This document shows, in pieces, positions 54,344 through 61,575 of a stretch of DNA of 64,000 bases. The notes under the pieces were generated by a model. The model was not told the DNA's origin and ran no database searches. It saw nothing but the letters and a program-made list of their open reading frames with translations. Position 1 is the stretch's first letter. Each line of letters begins with the position of its first letter. Origin of the DNA: Oscillospiraceae bacterium (lineage in GTDB: Bacteria; Bacillota; Clostridia; Oscillospirales; Ruminococcaceae); assembly GCA_900770195.1 (NCBI GenBank), contig CAAGJI010000060.1, positions 21,707 through 85,706 on the forward strand, given 5' to 3'. The position numbers and the translations under genes were made by a program.

Positions 54344-55249
54344 ATGGAAATATTATATAAAAGAAAATTTGAAAATAGAATAGAAAATCTTGTTGAGCTT
54401 GTAAAAGATGATTATAAAAAGGGCAGAGATATAGATGAACTTGATATTTTTCAACAACCAAGCAAAGCAGAAGTAATAAAAATATTAAATAAACTTCAAA
54501 GTATAATGTATCCAGGATATTATAAAAATAATATATACAAATTTTATACTATAGGCAACAAAACATCAATGTTATTTGAAGATGCACTTTTTAATCTTAT
54601 AAAGCAAACAAATCTTGTGTTAAAGTATGACGATGTATATAAGGATATGTCAAGTGAAGAAATTGAAAAAGTATCATCTGAAAAAGTAATGGAATTTATG
54701 GAAAAAATACCTACAATAAGAGAATATCTGAATACGGATATAGAAGCTGCATTTCAGGGCGATCCTGCTGCATATAGCAAGGAAGAGATAATTTTTTCAT
54801 ATCCGGGACTTTATGCAATATTTGTAAACAGAGTTGCACATGAACTTTATAAGCTTGGAATACCTATAATACCAAGAATAATGACAGAATACGCTCATGG
54901 AATAACTGGAATAGACATACACCCTGGAGCAACTATTGGAAAATATTTTTTCATTGACCATGGAACAGGAGTTGTAATTGGTGAAACTACTGAAATTGGT
55001 GATAATGTAAAGATATATCAAGGAGTTACCCTTGGAGCATTATCAACTACCGGAGGACAAAAATTGAAAAATGTCAAACGACATCCGACTCTTGGAAATA
55101 ATGTTACAGTATATTCCGGAACTTCTATACTTGGCGGAGATACAGTGATAGGAAACAATGTAGTTATAGGCGGAAACTGTTTTATAATTAGTTCGGTATC
55201 AGATGATTCAAAAGTTGTAATGAAACCTCTCGAAATGGTTTATAAATAA
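54344..55249 (+). CDS. cysE: Serine O-acetyltransferase (cysteine supply)
   Basis: This 301-residue protein has a long helical N-terminal domain and a C-terminal left-handed beta-helix of hexapeptide repeats (IDIHPGATIGKYFFIDHGTG, then VVIGETTEIGDNVKIYQGVT). HPGA and DHGTG carry the catalytic His residues. It makes O-acetylserine, the direct precursor of cysteine. Being last in an operon whose three A domains all look cysteine-specific, it probably raises cysteine supply for the product. The length fits the longer EpsC/SAT type of anaerobes. Confidence 0.9.
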   Translation: MEILYKRKFENRIENLVELVKDDYKKGRDIDELDIFQQPSKAEVIKILNKLQSIMYPGYYKNNIYKFYTIGNKTSMLFEDALFNLIKQTNLVLKYDDVYKDMSSEEIEKVSSEKVMEFMEKIPTIREYLNTDIEAAFQGDPAAYSKEEIIFSYPGLYAIFVNRVAHELYKLGIPIIPRIMTEYAHGITGIDIHPGATIGKYFFIDHGTGVVIGETTEIGDNVKIYQGVTLGALSTTGGQKLKNVKRHPTLGNNVTVYSGTSILGGDTVIGNNVVIGGNCFIISSVSDDSKVVMKPLEMVYK

Positions 55250-55289
55250 TTATTCGAAAAATTATAAAAAAATAATTTTAAGATTATCA

Positions 55290-55333
55290 AGCATAAATTG
55301 TGATGAGTATTTCATTACAATTTGTGCTTTTTT
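55290..55333 (+). terminator. Terminator of the NRPS operon
   Basis: A 17-bp stem (55290-55306 with 55312-55328, two G-T wobbles, loop GTATT) is followed by TTTTTTG. It lies 41 bp after the serine acetyltransferase stop. A frame starting at 55300 lies inside this stem, so its first residues are not coding. Confidence 0.9.
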
Positions 55334-55374
55334 GTTGTTTAATAGTTAATTTATATATATTAACTATAATATTG

Positions 55375-55539
55375 AACAGTCCAAAAGTGAACAACAGAAT
55401 CATTGGATTAGAATCTTATTTGAAACTCATTAATAGTTATGCCGGTTGTACAGAGCATTTCAAGGCTATCAGCAATGGAAATGTGGTTTATGATGTGGTT
55501 GATAGTTATCAGTCGCTGCTGGAAATTGTGACAAAATAA
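55375..55539 (+). pseudogene. C-terminal remnant of an unknown gene
   Basis: A coherent stretch NSPKVNNRIIGLESYLKLIN continues SYAGCTEHFKAISNGNVVYD to VDSYQSLLEIVTK and a stop. The codon use resembles the genes to its right more than the NRPS. It has no start or ribosome site of its own because the NRPS terminator lies directly upstream; it is probably truncated at the junction of the NRPS insert. Confidence 0.35.
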
Positions 55540-55596
55540 AAGAAATGCATATAGTATGTTACATGTAAAAGCTTTGTATTTGCAGCCGATTTTTAT

Positions 55597-55625
55597 TTGC
55601 AATTGCTTTAAAAATATGGTATAAT
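55597..55625 (+). promoter_or_regulatory. Promoter of the deleted AAA/nuclease paralogue
   Basis: TTGCAA (55597-55602) and TATAAT (55620-55625) with 17-bp spacing. The context ATATGGTATAATA is shared with the promoter at 57815-57843, showing that promoter and gene start were duplicated together. Confidence 0.6.
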
Positions 55626-55668
55626 AAAAATAACATAAATATATACAAATGAATACGGGATGAAACGT

Positions 55669-55961
55669 ATGAATCGCTATTTTAATATAACCGGCTGCTG
55701 TAATCCCAAGGAACACTATATGATTATCTGTACCAGATTTTGATTCTGGGCAAAAGATTTCTCTATTCACCAGATAATTCCATCACTCGTTTGGCAATGA
55801 CGTATGATTTTTTGAAAGAAGAAAACGGTTGTGTTGCAGTTGTCAATTGTATCTTTGAAATGCGTCTTTACAATGCGATTCTGACATCAAATGAGATGCA
55901 AGAAACATCGATCTACACAGCCAATGAATGGGACAAAAAACAGTTTACTCAAGTCGATTAG
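55669..55961 (+). pseudogene. Internally deleted copy of the AAA-ATPase/nuclease gene
   Basis: The start MNRYFNITGCCNPKEHYM is identical to the full gene at 57887, but after CACTATATG the sequence jumps to the region matching residue about 305 of the full protein (YQILILGKRFLYSPDN, then TYDFLKEENGCVAVV). About 860 bp are missing and the two parts are in different frames. The junction sits at a short TATG shared by both original positions. The 3' part stops early at 55961; about 245 bp of unrecognised sequence follow. Confidence 0.75.
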
Positions 55962-56208
55962 TAATCATAAACCTGCATATTATCCTATTTTAAACAGTAT
56001 GCAAACCCACGCATTATCTCAAATAGTACTGTTATGATACTAAAAAGTATAACAAGCTGCTGACACTGAAAACCGAGTTGAACGGTGAAAAACTATTTTG
56101 TGAAACACATGAATGAATCTTGACGGGGAAGAGTATTCCATCGAATTACTCAAAGTTGTCTATCTAATTCAAAAATCTACATAAAAAATGCAAAATCACA
56201 AATTCATA

Positions 56209-56237
56209 TTGACTATTTCATGCAAATGTGGTATAAT
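56209..56237 (+). promoter_or_regulatory. Promoter of the AAA-family ATPase gene
   Basis: TTGACT (56209-56214) and TATAAT (56232-56237), spacing 17 bp, with a GTGGTATAATA context like the two neighbouring promoters. AGGAGG lies just before the ATG at 56265. Confidence 0.7.
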
Positions 56238-56264
56238 AAATAACACAGGATAGGAGGCATTGCA

Positions 56265-57674
56265 ATGAATGGAACAATTGTTAGGATAGAACAAGTTGAG
56301 ATTTGGAATTTCAAGAATGTAGTACACGGAATCATCGGATTTAAAAATATACACAAAGCGTACAAAGCAAGTGTGCTTGGACTTTATGGTCAGAACGGTT
56401 CCGGAAAGACAGCCTTGATCGATGTGATCGATATTTTGAAATATGTATTGAGCGGACGTTCTGTGCCGACAGCTTATGGAGCTTGCATTCATATTGATGC
56501 AGACTATGCACAAATACAGTATAAGTTGACAATGGAGAATGCAAAAGAACAAGTGAAATATGATGTGGTATATCAGTTTAAGCTTCGCAGAGAATCCTTG
56601 TCACCGGATGAGATAACCGAAATGCAGCCAAAAGACACATTTCGTGTGGTGGTATTTGATGAGGTGCTGAGTACAGCTTATCAAGATGCAGCACAAAGCC
56701 AGCGGCTACAGAAAATCATTGATACCAATGCAAAAGAAACTGCCTTTCTTCCAAAAGTAAAATACGATATTTTCACAGGCGGAAATAAAGCAGTTGCGAC
56801 AGATCTATTGGTTGCCAAAAGAATGGCTGAGCAGACTGGTCGTTCCTTTATATTTTCCAAAGAGTGCCGCAAAATCTTTCATGAAAACTGCAAAGAGAAG
56901 TATCTGATATTTTTGATAGACCATTTATCTGAATACGGAAAGTCGGAAATGTTTGTCATTGATACCAAGAATACAGCGATGATCAGGCTGAGTAATCTAC
57001 CGTTGGCACTGAAATATCATGACGACCAGATCGGAGCTTTTGGTGAAGTTCCTATTCCGTTGTGGGATGCCGGTACAATTCCATCACAGGTATTGGAACT
57101 CTTGCAAAAAGTAATTGCCAATATGAATATTGTTCTGGAACAACTGGTTCCAGGTCTGACAATCGGTGTCGTAAATCTTGGGGAGCAGCTGTTAGAAAGT
57201 GGTGCAAAAGCGAATCGAATCCAGCTTGTTTCTTTGAAAAACAAGAAGGAAATCCCACTTTGTTTTGAATCGGAGGGAATCAAAAAAATTATTTCTGTTT
57301 TGCAATTGTTGATCGTCGTCTATAACCAGCCGTCAATTACCGTTGCAATTGATGAACTGGATGCAGGCATTTTTGAATATTTGCTGGGTGAATTGCTCCG
57401 TATTATTTCAGAAAAGGGAAAGGGGCAGCTGATCTTTACTTCACATAATCTTCGACCGTTGGAAACCATAGACCGTGAATTTGTGGCGTTTACTACAATG
57501 AATCCGGAAAATCGGTATATTCGAATGACAAATGTTAAGAACAGCAATAACCTGAGAGATTTCTACTATCGGGATATTACGTTGGGCGAGCAGAGTGAAA
57601 CGGTGTACGACCCTACCAATAATTATAAAATCGCACTTGCATTCCGAGAGGCAGGTGAAAGCTTTGTCCTTTAA
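56265..57674 (+). CDS. AAA-family (SMC/OLD-like) ATP-binding protein
   Basis: This 469-residue protein has an N-terminal Walker A LYGQNGSGKTALIDVIDIL near residue 40 and a C-terminal Walker B-like TVAIDELDAGIFEYLLGELL with switch IFTSHNLRPLE near 400. A helical middle part (about 90-330) is inserted. This split ABC-type ATPase layout is found in the RecF/OLD-like and abortive-infection ATPases (AAA_15/AAA_21). No nuclease domain is visible in it. Location at the end of a mobile island next to an ATPase/nuclease suggests a defence or competition role, which is inference. Confidence 0.75.
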   Translation: MNGTIVRIEQVEIWNFKNVVHGIIGFKNIHKAYKASVLGLYGQNGSGKTALIDVIDILKYVLSGRSVPTAYGACIHIDADYAQIQYKLTMENAKEQVKYDVVYQFKLRRESLSPDEITEMQPKDTFRVVVFDEVLSTAYQDAAQSQRLQKIIDTNAKETAFLPKVKYDIFTGGNKAVATDLLVAKRMAEQTGRSFIFSKECRKIFHENCKEKYLIFLIDHLSEYGKSEMFVIDTKNTAMIRLSNLPLALKYHDDQIGAFGEVPIPLWDAGTIPSQVLELLQKVIANMNIVLEQLVPGLTIGVVNLGEQLLESGAKANRIQLVSLKNKKEIPLCFESEGIKKIISVLQLLIVVYNQPSITVAIDELDAGIFEYLLGELLRIISEKGKGQLIFTSHNLRPLETIDREFVAFTTMNPENRYIRMTNVKNSNNLRDFYYRDITLGEQSETVYDPTNNYKIALAFREAGESFVL

Positions 57675-57814
57675 AAGTGCAAATTTACAATTTTCATTTG
57701 TCTTGAAATTATCTCAGGTGTCCGCAAAAAAATGATGAGAGCAGTGATAAAACATTGTGATCTGTCATCACAGAAAATGTTGGTGTCTATACAAGCAAAC
57801 GCATCATATTGTTG

Positions 57815-57843
57815 TTGTAATTGCTCCGATAATATGGTATAAT
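57815..57843 (+). promoter_or_regulatory. Promoter of the AAA-ATPase/nuclease gene
   Basis: TTGTAA (57815-57820) and TATAAT (57838-57843), spacing 17 bp. About 45 bp of the leader, with ATACAnATGAATACG then GGTGGAACAT-like sequence, matches the leader of the deleted paralogue. Confidence 0.65.
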
Positions 57844-57886
57844 AGGAACGATAGAAGTATATACACATGAATACGAGGTGGAACAT

Positions 57887-59434
57887 ATGAATCGATACTT
57901 TAATATAACCGGCTGCTGTAATCCCAAGGAACACTATATGGTTAATCTGGACAGCCGCCTTGCACAGATAAAAGAAATGGTTGACAAGGGGCAGTATTTC
58001 TGTATCAATCGAGGACGGCAGTATGGGAAAACCACACTTTTGGATGCACTGCAAGGCTACCTTCAAGATGACTATGCAGTAATTTCTATGGATTTCCAGG
58101 CACAGATGAGTGTTGCAACGTTTGAGAATGAAAAAACTTTTTCTAATGCTTTTATTGACGCTTTTGTGGAAACTGCGATGTTTTCTGACGAAACTGCATT
58201 GATGGAAATTGCGAAGAGGGAACTAACTTCTGTTACAAATTTGGTGGAGTTGTTCCGTAAGCTTAGTGTTGTTTGTAAATTGAATGATAAAAAGATTGTG
58301 TTGATGATCGATGAGGTAGACAGTGCCAGCAATAATCAGGTGTTTCTGGACTTTTTGTCGCAGCTCAGAGGCTATTATCTCATTCGAAATAAACGCCCAA
58401 CCTTTCAATCAGTCATTCTGGCAGGTGTTCATGACATTCGAAATCTTCGTCAGAAAATTCGATCAGATGCAGAGCACAAGCATAACAGTCCATGGAATAT
58501 TGCTTCTGCCTTTGAGATTGATATGAGTTTCAACGTGCATGACATTGTCGGAATGCTCACGGAGTATGAGAAGGATCACCATATGGGAATGGATATTGCA
58601 AAGCTGTCCCAACTGATTTACGATTATACTTCCGGTTATCCGGTGCTTGTATCGTTGATTTGTAAATACATGGATGAAAAATTCGGTTGGCAAATAGAAG
58701 GCGTTTCAGATGCTGTGAAGCTAATTCTGAAGGAAAACAATGCCCTTTTTGAGTCGCTTATGAATAAGATTGAAGACAGTCAGGAACTTTATGATTATCT
58801 GTATCAAATCTTGATCCTGGGTAGAAAAATTTCTTATAACCCGGATGATCCGACAATCCGTCTGGCGATGATGTACGGCTTTTTGAAAGAGGAAAACGGC
58901 ATTGTTGTAATTGCCAACCGTATCTTTGAAACTCGCCTTTACAATGCAATTTTGACGGCAAAAAAGATGCAGAAAACGTCCATTTACAAAGCTGGCGAAT
59001 TGGATAAAAATCAGTTTATTCAAGATGGTCAGTTGAACATGGAAAAGATCCTGGAGAAGTTTATCCTACACTTCAACGATATCTATGGCAGTCAACCAGA
59101 TAAATTCAAAGAAGAGGACGGCAGAAAGCTGTTTTTGCTGTACCTGCGACCGATTATCAATGGTACAGGTAATTATTACATTGAAGCACAAACTCGTGAC
59201 CAGAAACGGACGGATGTCATTGTGGACTATCTTGGAAAACAGTATATTGTGGAGCTGAAAATCTGGCGTGGTGATGAATATAACACTGAGGGTGAAAAGC
59301 AGATTGCTGAGTATTTAGATTACTATCACCTTGACAAAGGTTATCTTCTGAGTTTCAACTTTAACAAGAACAAGCAATCTGGCATGAAAACTATTCAAGT
59401 GAATGGAAAGACGGTTGTTGAGGCTGTGATGTGA
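57887..59434 (+). CDS. AAA-ATPase-like protein with PD-(D/E)XK nuclease domain
   Basis: The ATG at 57887 after GAGGTGG gives 515 residues; a GTG at 57878 is nearer the site and less likely. The family begins MNRYFNITGCCNPKEHYMVN, with Walker A FCINRGRQYGKTTLLDAL near 40 and Walker B KIVLMIDEVDSASN near 140. The C-terminal part has the nuclease-type core RTDVIVDYLGKQYIVELKIW (Asp, then Glu-x-Lys) near 445-465. Such AAA-ATPase_like/PDDEXK_9 proteins are abundant, often multi-copy, in gut anaerobes and thought to be mobile or defence-related. It is the last gene before the right attachment repeat. Confidence 0.85.
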   Translation: MNRYFNITGCCNPKEHYMVNLDSRLAQIKEMVDKGQYFCINRGRQYGKTTLLDALQGYLQDDYAVISMDFQAQMSVATFENEKTFSNAFIDAFVETAMFSDETALMEIAKRELTSVTNLVELFRKLSVVCKLNDKKIVLMIDEVDSASNNQVFLDFLSQLRGYYLIRNKRPTFQSVILAGVHDIRNLRQKIRSDAEHKHNSPWNIASAFEIDMSFNVHDIVGMLTEYEKDHHMGMDIAKLSQLIYDYTSGYPVLVSLICKYMDEKFGWQIEGVSDAVKLILKENNALFESLMNKIEDSQELYDYLYQILILGRKISYNPDDPTIRLAMMYGFLKEENGIVVIANRIFETRLYNAILTAKKMQKTSIYKAGELDKNQFIQDGQLNMEKILEKFILHFNDIYGSQPDKFKEEDGRKLFLLYLRPIINGTGNYYIEAQTRDQKRTDVIVDYLGKQYIVELKIWRGDEYNTEGEKQIAEYLDYYHLDKGYLLSFNFNKNKQSGMKTIQVNGKTVVEAVM

Positions 59435-59506
59435 TAATGAGGTAGATTTTCGTTGCCTTTTTTGTTGTAAAAATCGTGATGCGTGTATAAAAAAGTGCAT
59501 GATTTC

Positions 59507-59528
59507 GTACCCTTATGCATACCCTTAC
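59507..59528 (+). repeat. Putative right arm-type integrase sites
   Basis: GTACCCTTAT (59507-59516) and ATACCCTTAC (59519-59528) repeat the pair at 23217-23237 in the same orientation. They lie 113-134 bp inside the right att repeat, a distance comparable to that on the left. Confidence 0.5.
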
Positions 59529-59640
59529 AAGAATTAAAAACAATAAAAATAATGGGATATATTAAATAAATAGCGTTAAAAAATACCATTTTTCCTTACT
59601 TTTCGTTATGAAAAAGAACAAAAAACAGCGTTTTATAAAT

Positions 59641-59688
59641 CTCATAACCCGAAGGTCGTCAGTTCAAATCTGACTCCAGCAACCAAAT
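59641..59688 (+). repeat. Right attachment repeat (attR), displaced tRNA-fMet 3' half
   Basis: Identical to 23049-23080 for 32 bases and then differing at two of 16 bases (59673 G to A, 59678 C to A). The second change would break the acceptor stem, so this copy no longer needs to form a tRNA. It keeps CCA. Confidence 0.9.
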
Positions 59689-59691
59689 CTC

Positions 59692-59728
59692 AACGGAACG
59701 ATTGATACAAAAGTCGTTCCGTTTTTTT
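59692..59728 (+). terminator. Hairpin terminator after the displaced tRNA end
   Basis: AACGGAACGA (59692-59701) and TCGTTCCGTT (59714-59723) with a run of T. It is probably the original terminator of tRNA-fMet, now separated from the gene by the island. Confidence 0.85.
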
Positions 59729-59793
59729 ATACCCATAAAATTCCGAAAATACGTACTTTTTGCTATGAAAAGAAGCATCTGAAAAATGGATTT

Positions 59794-59914
59794 CCGTTTC
59801 TTTGGAGAGCAGAAAATAAGCAAAGAAACGAATGAGTGAGAGCAACGAAACGGATGTCAAAAGGTTGCATTTTTTTGCTATGGTTGCATTTTTTTAGATT
59901 TGCCGTTTCTTTGG
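59794..59914. repeat. Short direct and inverted repeats in a non-coding gap
   Basis: CCGTTTCTTTGG occurs at 59794-59805 and 59903-59914, with related CGTTTCTTT and inverted AAAGAAACG copies between and after. GGTTGCATTTTTTT occurs at 59863-59876 and 59882-59895. No gene is seen in the gap 59729-59935. The repeats could be protein-binding or recombination sites of the adjacent recombinase element. Confidence 0.45.
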
Positions 59915-59939
59915 TCAAAAAAGCGTTTCTTTACAGAAA

Positions 59940-59977
59940 AAAGTCTGCCAATCGGAATATACCCGACAGCAGACTTT
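59940..59977 (-). terminator. Terminator of the serine recombinase operon
   Basis: AAAGTCTGC (59940-59948) and GCAGACTTT (59969-59977) form the stem. On the minus strand a T-run follows, directly downstream of the recombinase stop. The loop contains GAATATACCCGACA, repeated at 62922. Confidence 0.8.
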
Positions 59978-59991
59978 CAAATTTATATGCA

Positions 59992-61575
59992 TTAAACCTT
60001 GATTTTTGAACCATCTTTAAAAGCAAAGATCATTTTGCCATCTGTGCAGACGGTTACCTGATCAACTGCTCTGAACCAAAGTGTTTCGGAAAATTCGATG
60101 ATCAGATTTTCCTGTGATTTTAGAAATTCTATATAATCCATGATGAATTTCAGTTTGTTTTCCATTTCATCCTGTTTTTGAATAAGAGTATCTTGTTTGA
60201 ATTTTAGTTTTCCAAACGATATAACAAGCCCATCATATTGTCTGTAGTAATCTTCACTTTTTATTGGCGTTATGCTTTGTTTTTGGATCAGCATTCTGAT
60301 TTGTTTTGTCAGCTGTTCCATTTGCTTTTGAATATTTTCGATTTTCTCTTCAATCATAGCTGTGTTGGAAAATGTTTCTTTAAACAACAAGCAGTTTTCA
60401 ATGATTTCAGTTTTGTTTGCAAGAACCTGATTCATTGCAGTTAAAAATTTTTCTTTGATGTGTGATTCATATAAATGCGGAGTCATACACTTTTTACCAT
60501 TTTTAAACTTTCCGTTGCATTGCCATACTGTTCTGCGGTATTTACTTGTCGAATGCCATATTTTTGAACCAAAATATCCGCCACAGCATTCACATACCAG
60601 TTTGGCAGAGAAAATGCTTTTGCTGTTGTAGGCTCTTCCAATTCTTTTTCTGCGTGTATATTCTGCCTGAACAAGTTCAAATTCATCCGGTGGAATAATT
60701 GCTTCATGTGATTCGGGAATATAGTATTGCATCAGTTCGCCTTCGTTGATTTTCTTTTTCTTACTTAGAAAATCAACGGTAAAGCTTTTTTGTAACAATG
60801 CTGAACCACGATATTTTTCATTTGTCAGAATGCTTTCTATAGTGGATGGTGACCATATCTCTTTTCCTGCCGGAGTTGGTACATGTTTGAATGTCAGACA
60901 TTCTGCAATATGGTTTGGTGTTTTTCCTTCCATAAAAGAACGGTAGATATATCGCACAATTTCAGCTTCTTCAGGAACAATTTCAGGAATACCGTCTTTT
61001 CCTTTTCGATAGCCAAGAAAATGCGAATAAGGAAGAGATACTTTGCCGTCAGCCATACGCTTTCGCTGACCCCAGGTAACATTTTCTGAAATAGACCGAC
61101 TTTCTTCCTGAGATAAACTTGACATAATAGTAAGCAGTAATTCTCCTTTGGAGTCCAGCGTGTAAATATTCTCTTTTTGGAAAAATACTTCAACGCCTTT
61201 TTCTTTCAGTTTGCGAATCGTTGTAAGAGAATCTACAGTATTTCTGGCAAATCTGCTGACACTTTTTGTTACGATCAGATCAATTTTGCCGTTAAGAGCA
61301 TCTGCAATCATTCTGTTGAATCCTTCTCTGTGCCTGGTGTTTGTTGCACTGATGCCTTCGTCTGTATAAACTCCGACAAATTCCCAATCGATCCGTTCTT
61401 TAATGAATTTCGTATAGTAATCCACTTGAGCAGTATAGGAAGTTTTTTGTTCTTCTGAATCAGTTGAAACTCTTGCATATCCTGCAACTTTTCGTTTTTC
61501 AACACTCTCCAAAGGTGCAAAAGTGGCAGGATTTAATCTTGGCGGAATTTTTGTTACTTTTGGCATTTTTTCCAT
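59992..61575 (-). CDS. Large serine recombinase 2
   Basis: This 527-residue protein has a resolvase-type catalytic domain (about 28-180): VAGYARVSTDSEEQ with the nucleophile Ser, then DEGISATNTRHREGFNRMI and TKSVSRFARNTVDSL. A recombinase domain (about 200-300), a zinc ribbon (CECCGGYFG, later CNGKFKNGKKC) and a coiled-coil Lys/Gln-rich segment near 410-460 follow. All catalytic marks are intact. Its start overlaps the end of the preceding recombinase gene by 22 bp. Such proteins integrate or excise phages and transposons at att sites. Base composition is more GC-rich than the NRPS genes. Confidence 0.93.
   Translation of the reverse strand: MEKMPKVTKIPPRLNPATFAPLESVEKRKVAGYARVSTDSEEQKTSYTAQVDYYTKFIKERIDWEFVGVYTDEGISATNTRHREGFNRMIADALNGKIDLIVTKSVSRFARNTVDSLTTIRKLKEKGVEVFFQKENIYTLDSKGELLLTIMSSLSQEESRSISENVTWGQRKRMADGKVSLPYSHFLGYRKGKDGIPEIVPEEAEIVRYIYRSFMEGKTPNHIAECLTFKHVPTPAGKEIWSPSTIESILTNEKYRGSALLQKSFTVDFLSKKKKINEGELMQYYIPESHEAIIPPDEFELVQAEYTRRKRIGRAYNSKSIFSAKLVCECCGGYFGSKIWHSTSKYRRTVWQCNGKFKNGKKCMTPHLYESHIKEKFLTAMNQVLANKTEIIENCLLFKETFSNTAMIEEKIENIQKQMEQLTKQIRMLIQKQSITPIKSEDYYRQYDGLVISFGKLKFKQDTLIQKQDEMENKLKFIMDYIEFLKSQENLIIEFSETLWFRAVDQVTVCTDGKMIFAFKDGSKIKV

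Noticed and set aside
31465..55249. Salicylate-primed siderophore such as yersiniabactin or pyochelin itself
   Set aside because: No salicylate synthase, isochorismate enzyme, PKS module or aryl-specific ligase is present; the loading domain looks FAAL-like.
55300..55374. Start of a 79-residue protein after the NRPS operon
   Set aside because: Its first codons lie inside the operon terminator stem and it has no ribosome site; only the C-terminal part looks like former coding sequence.
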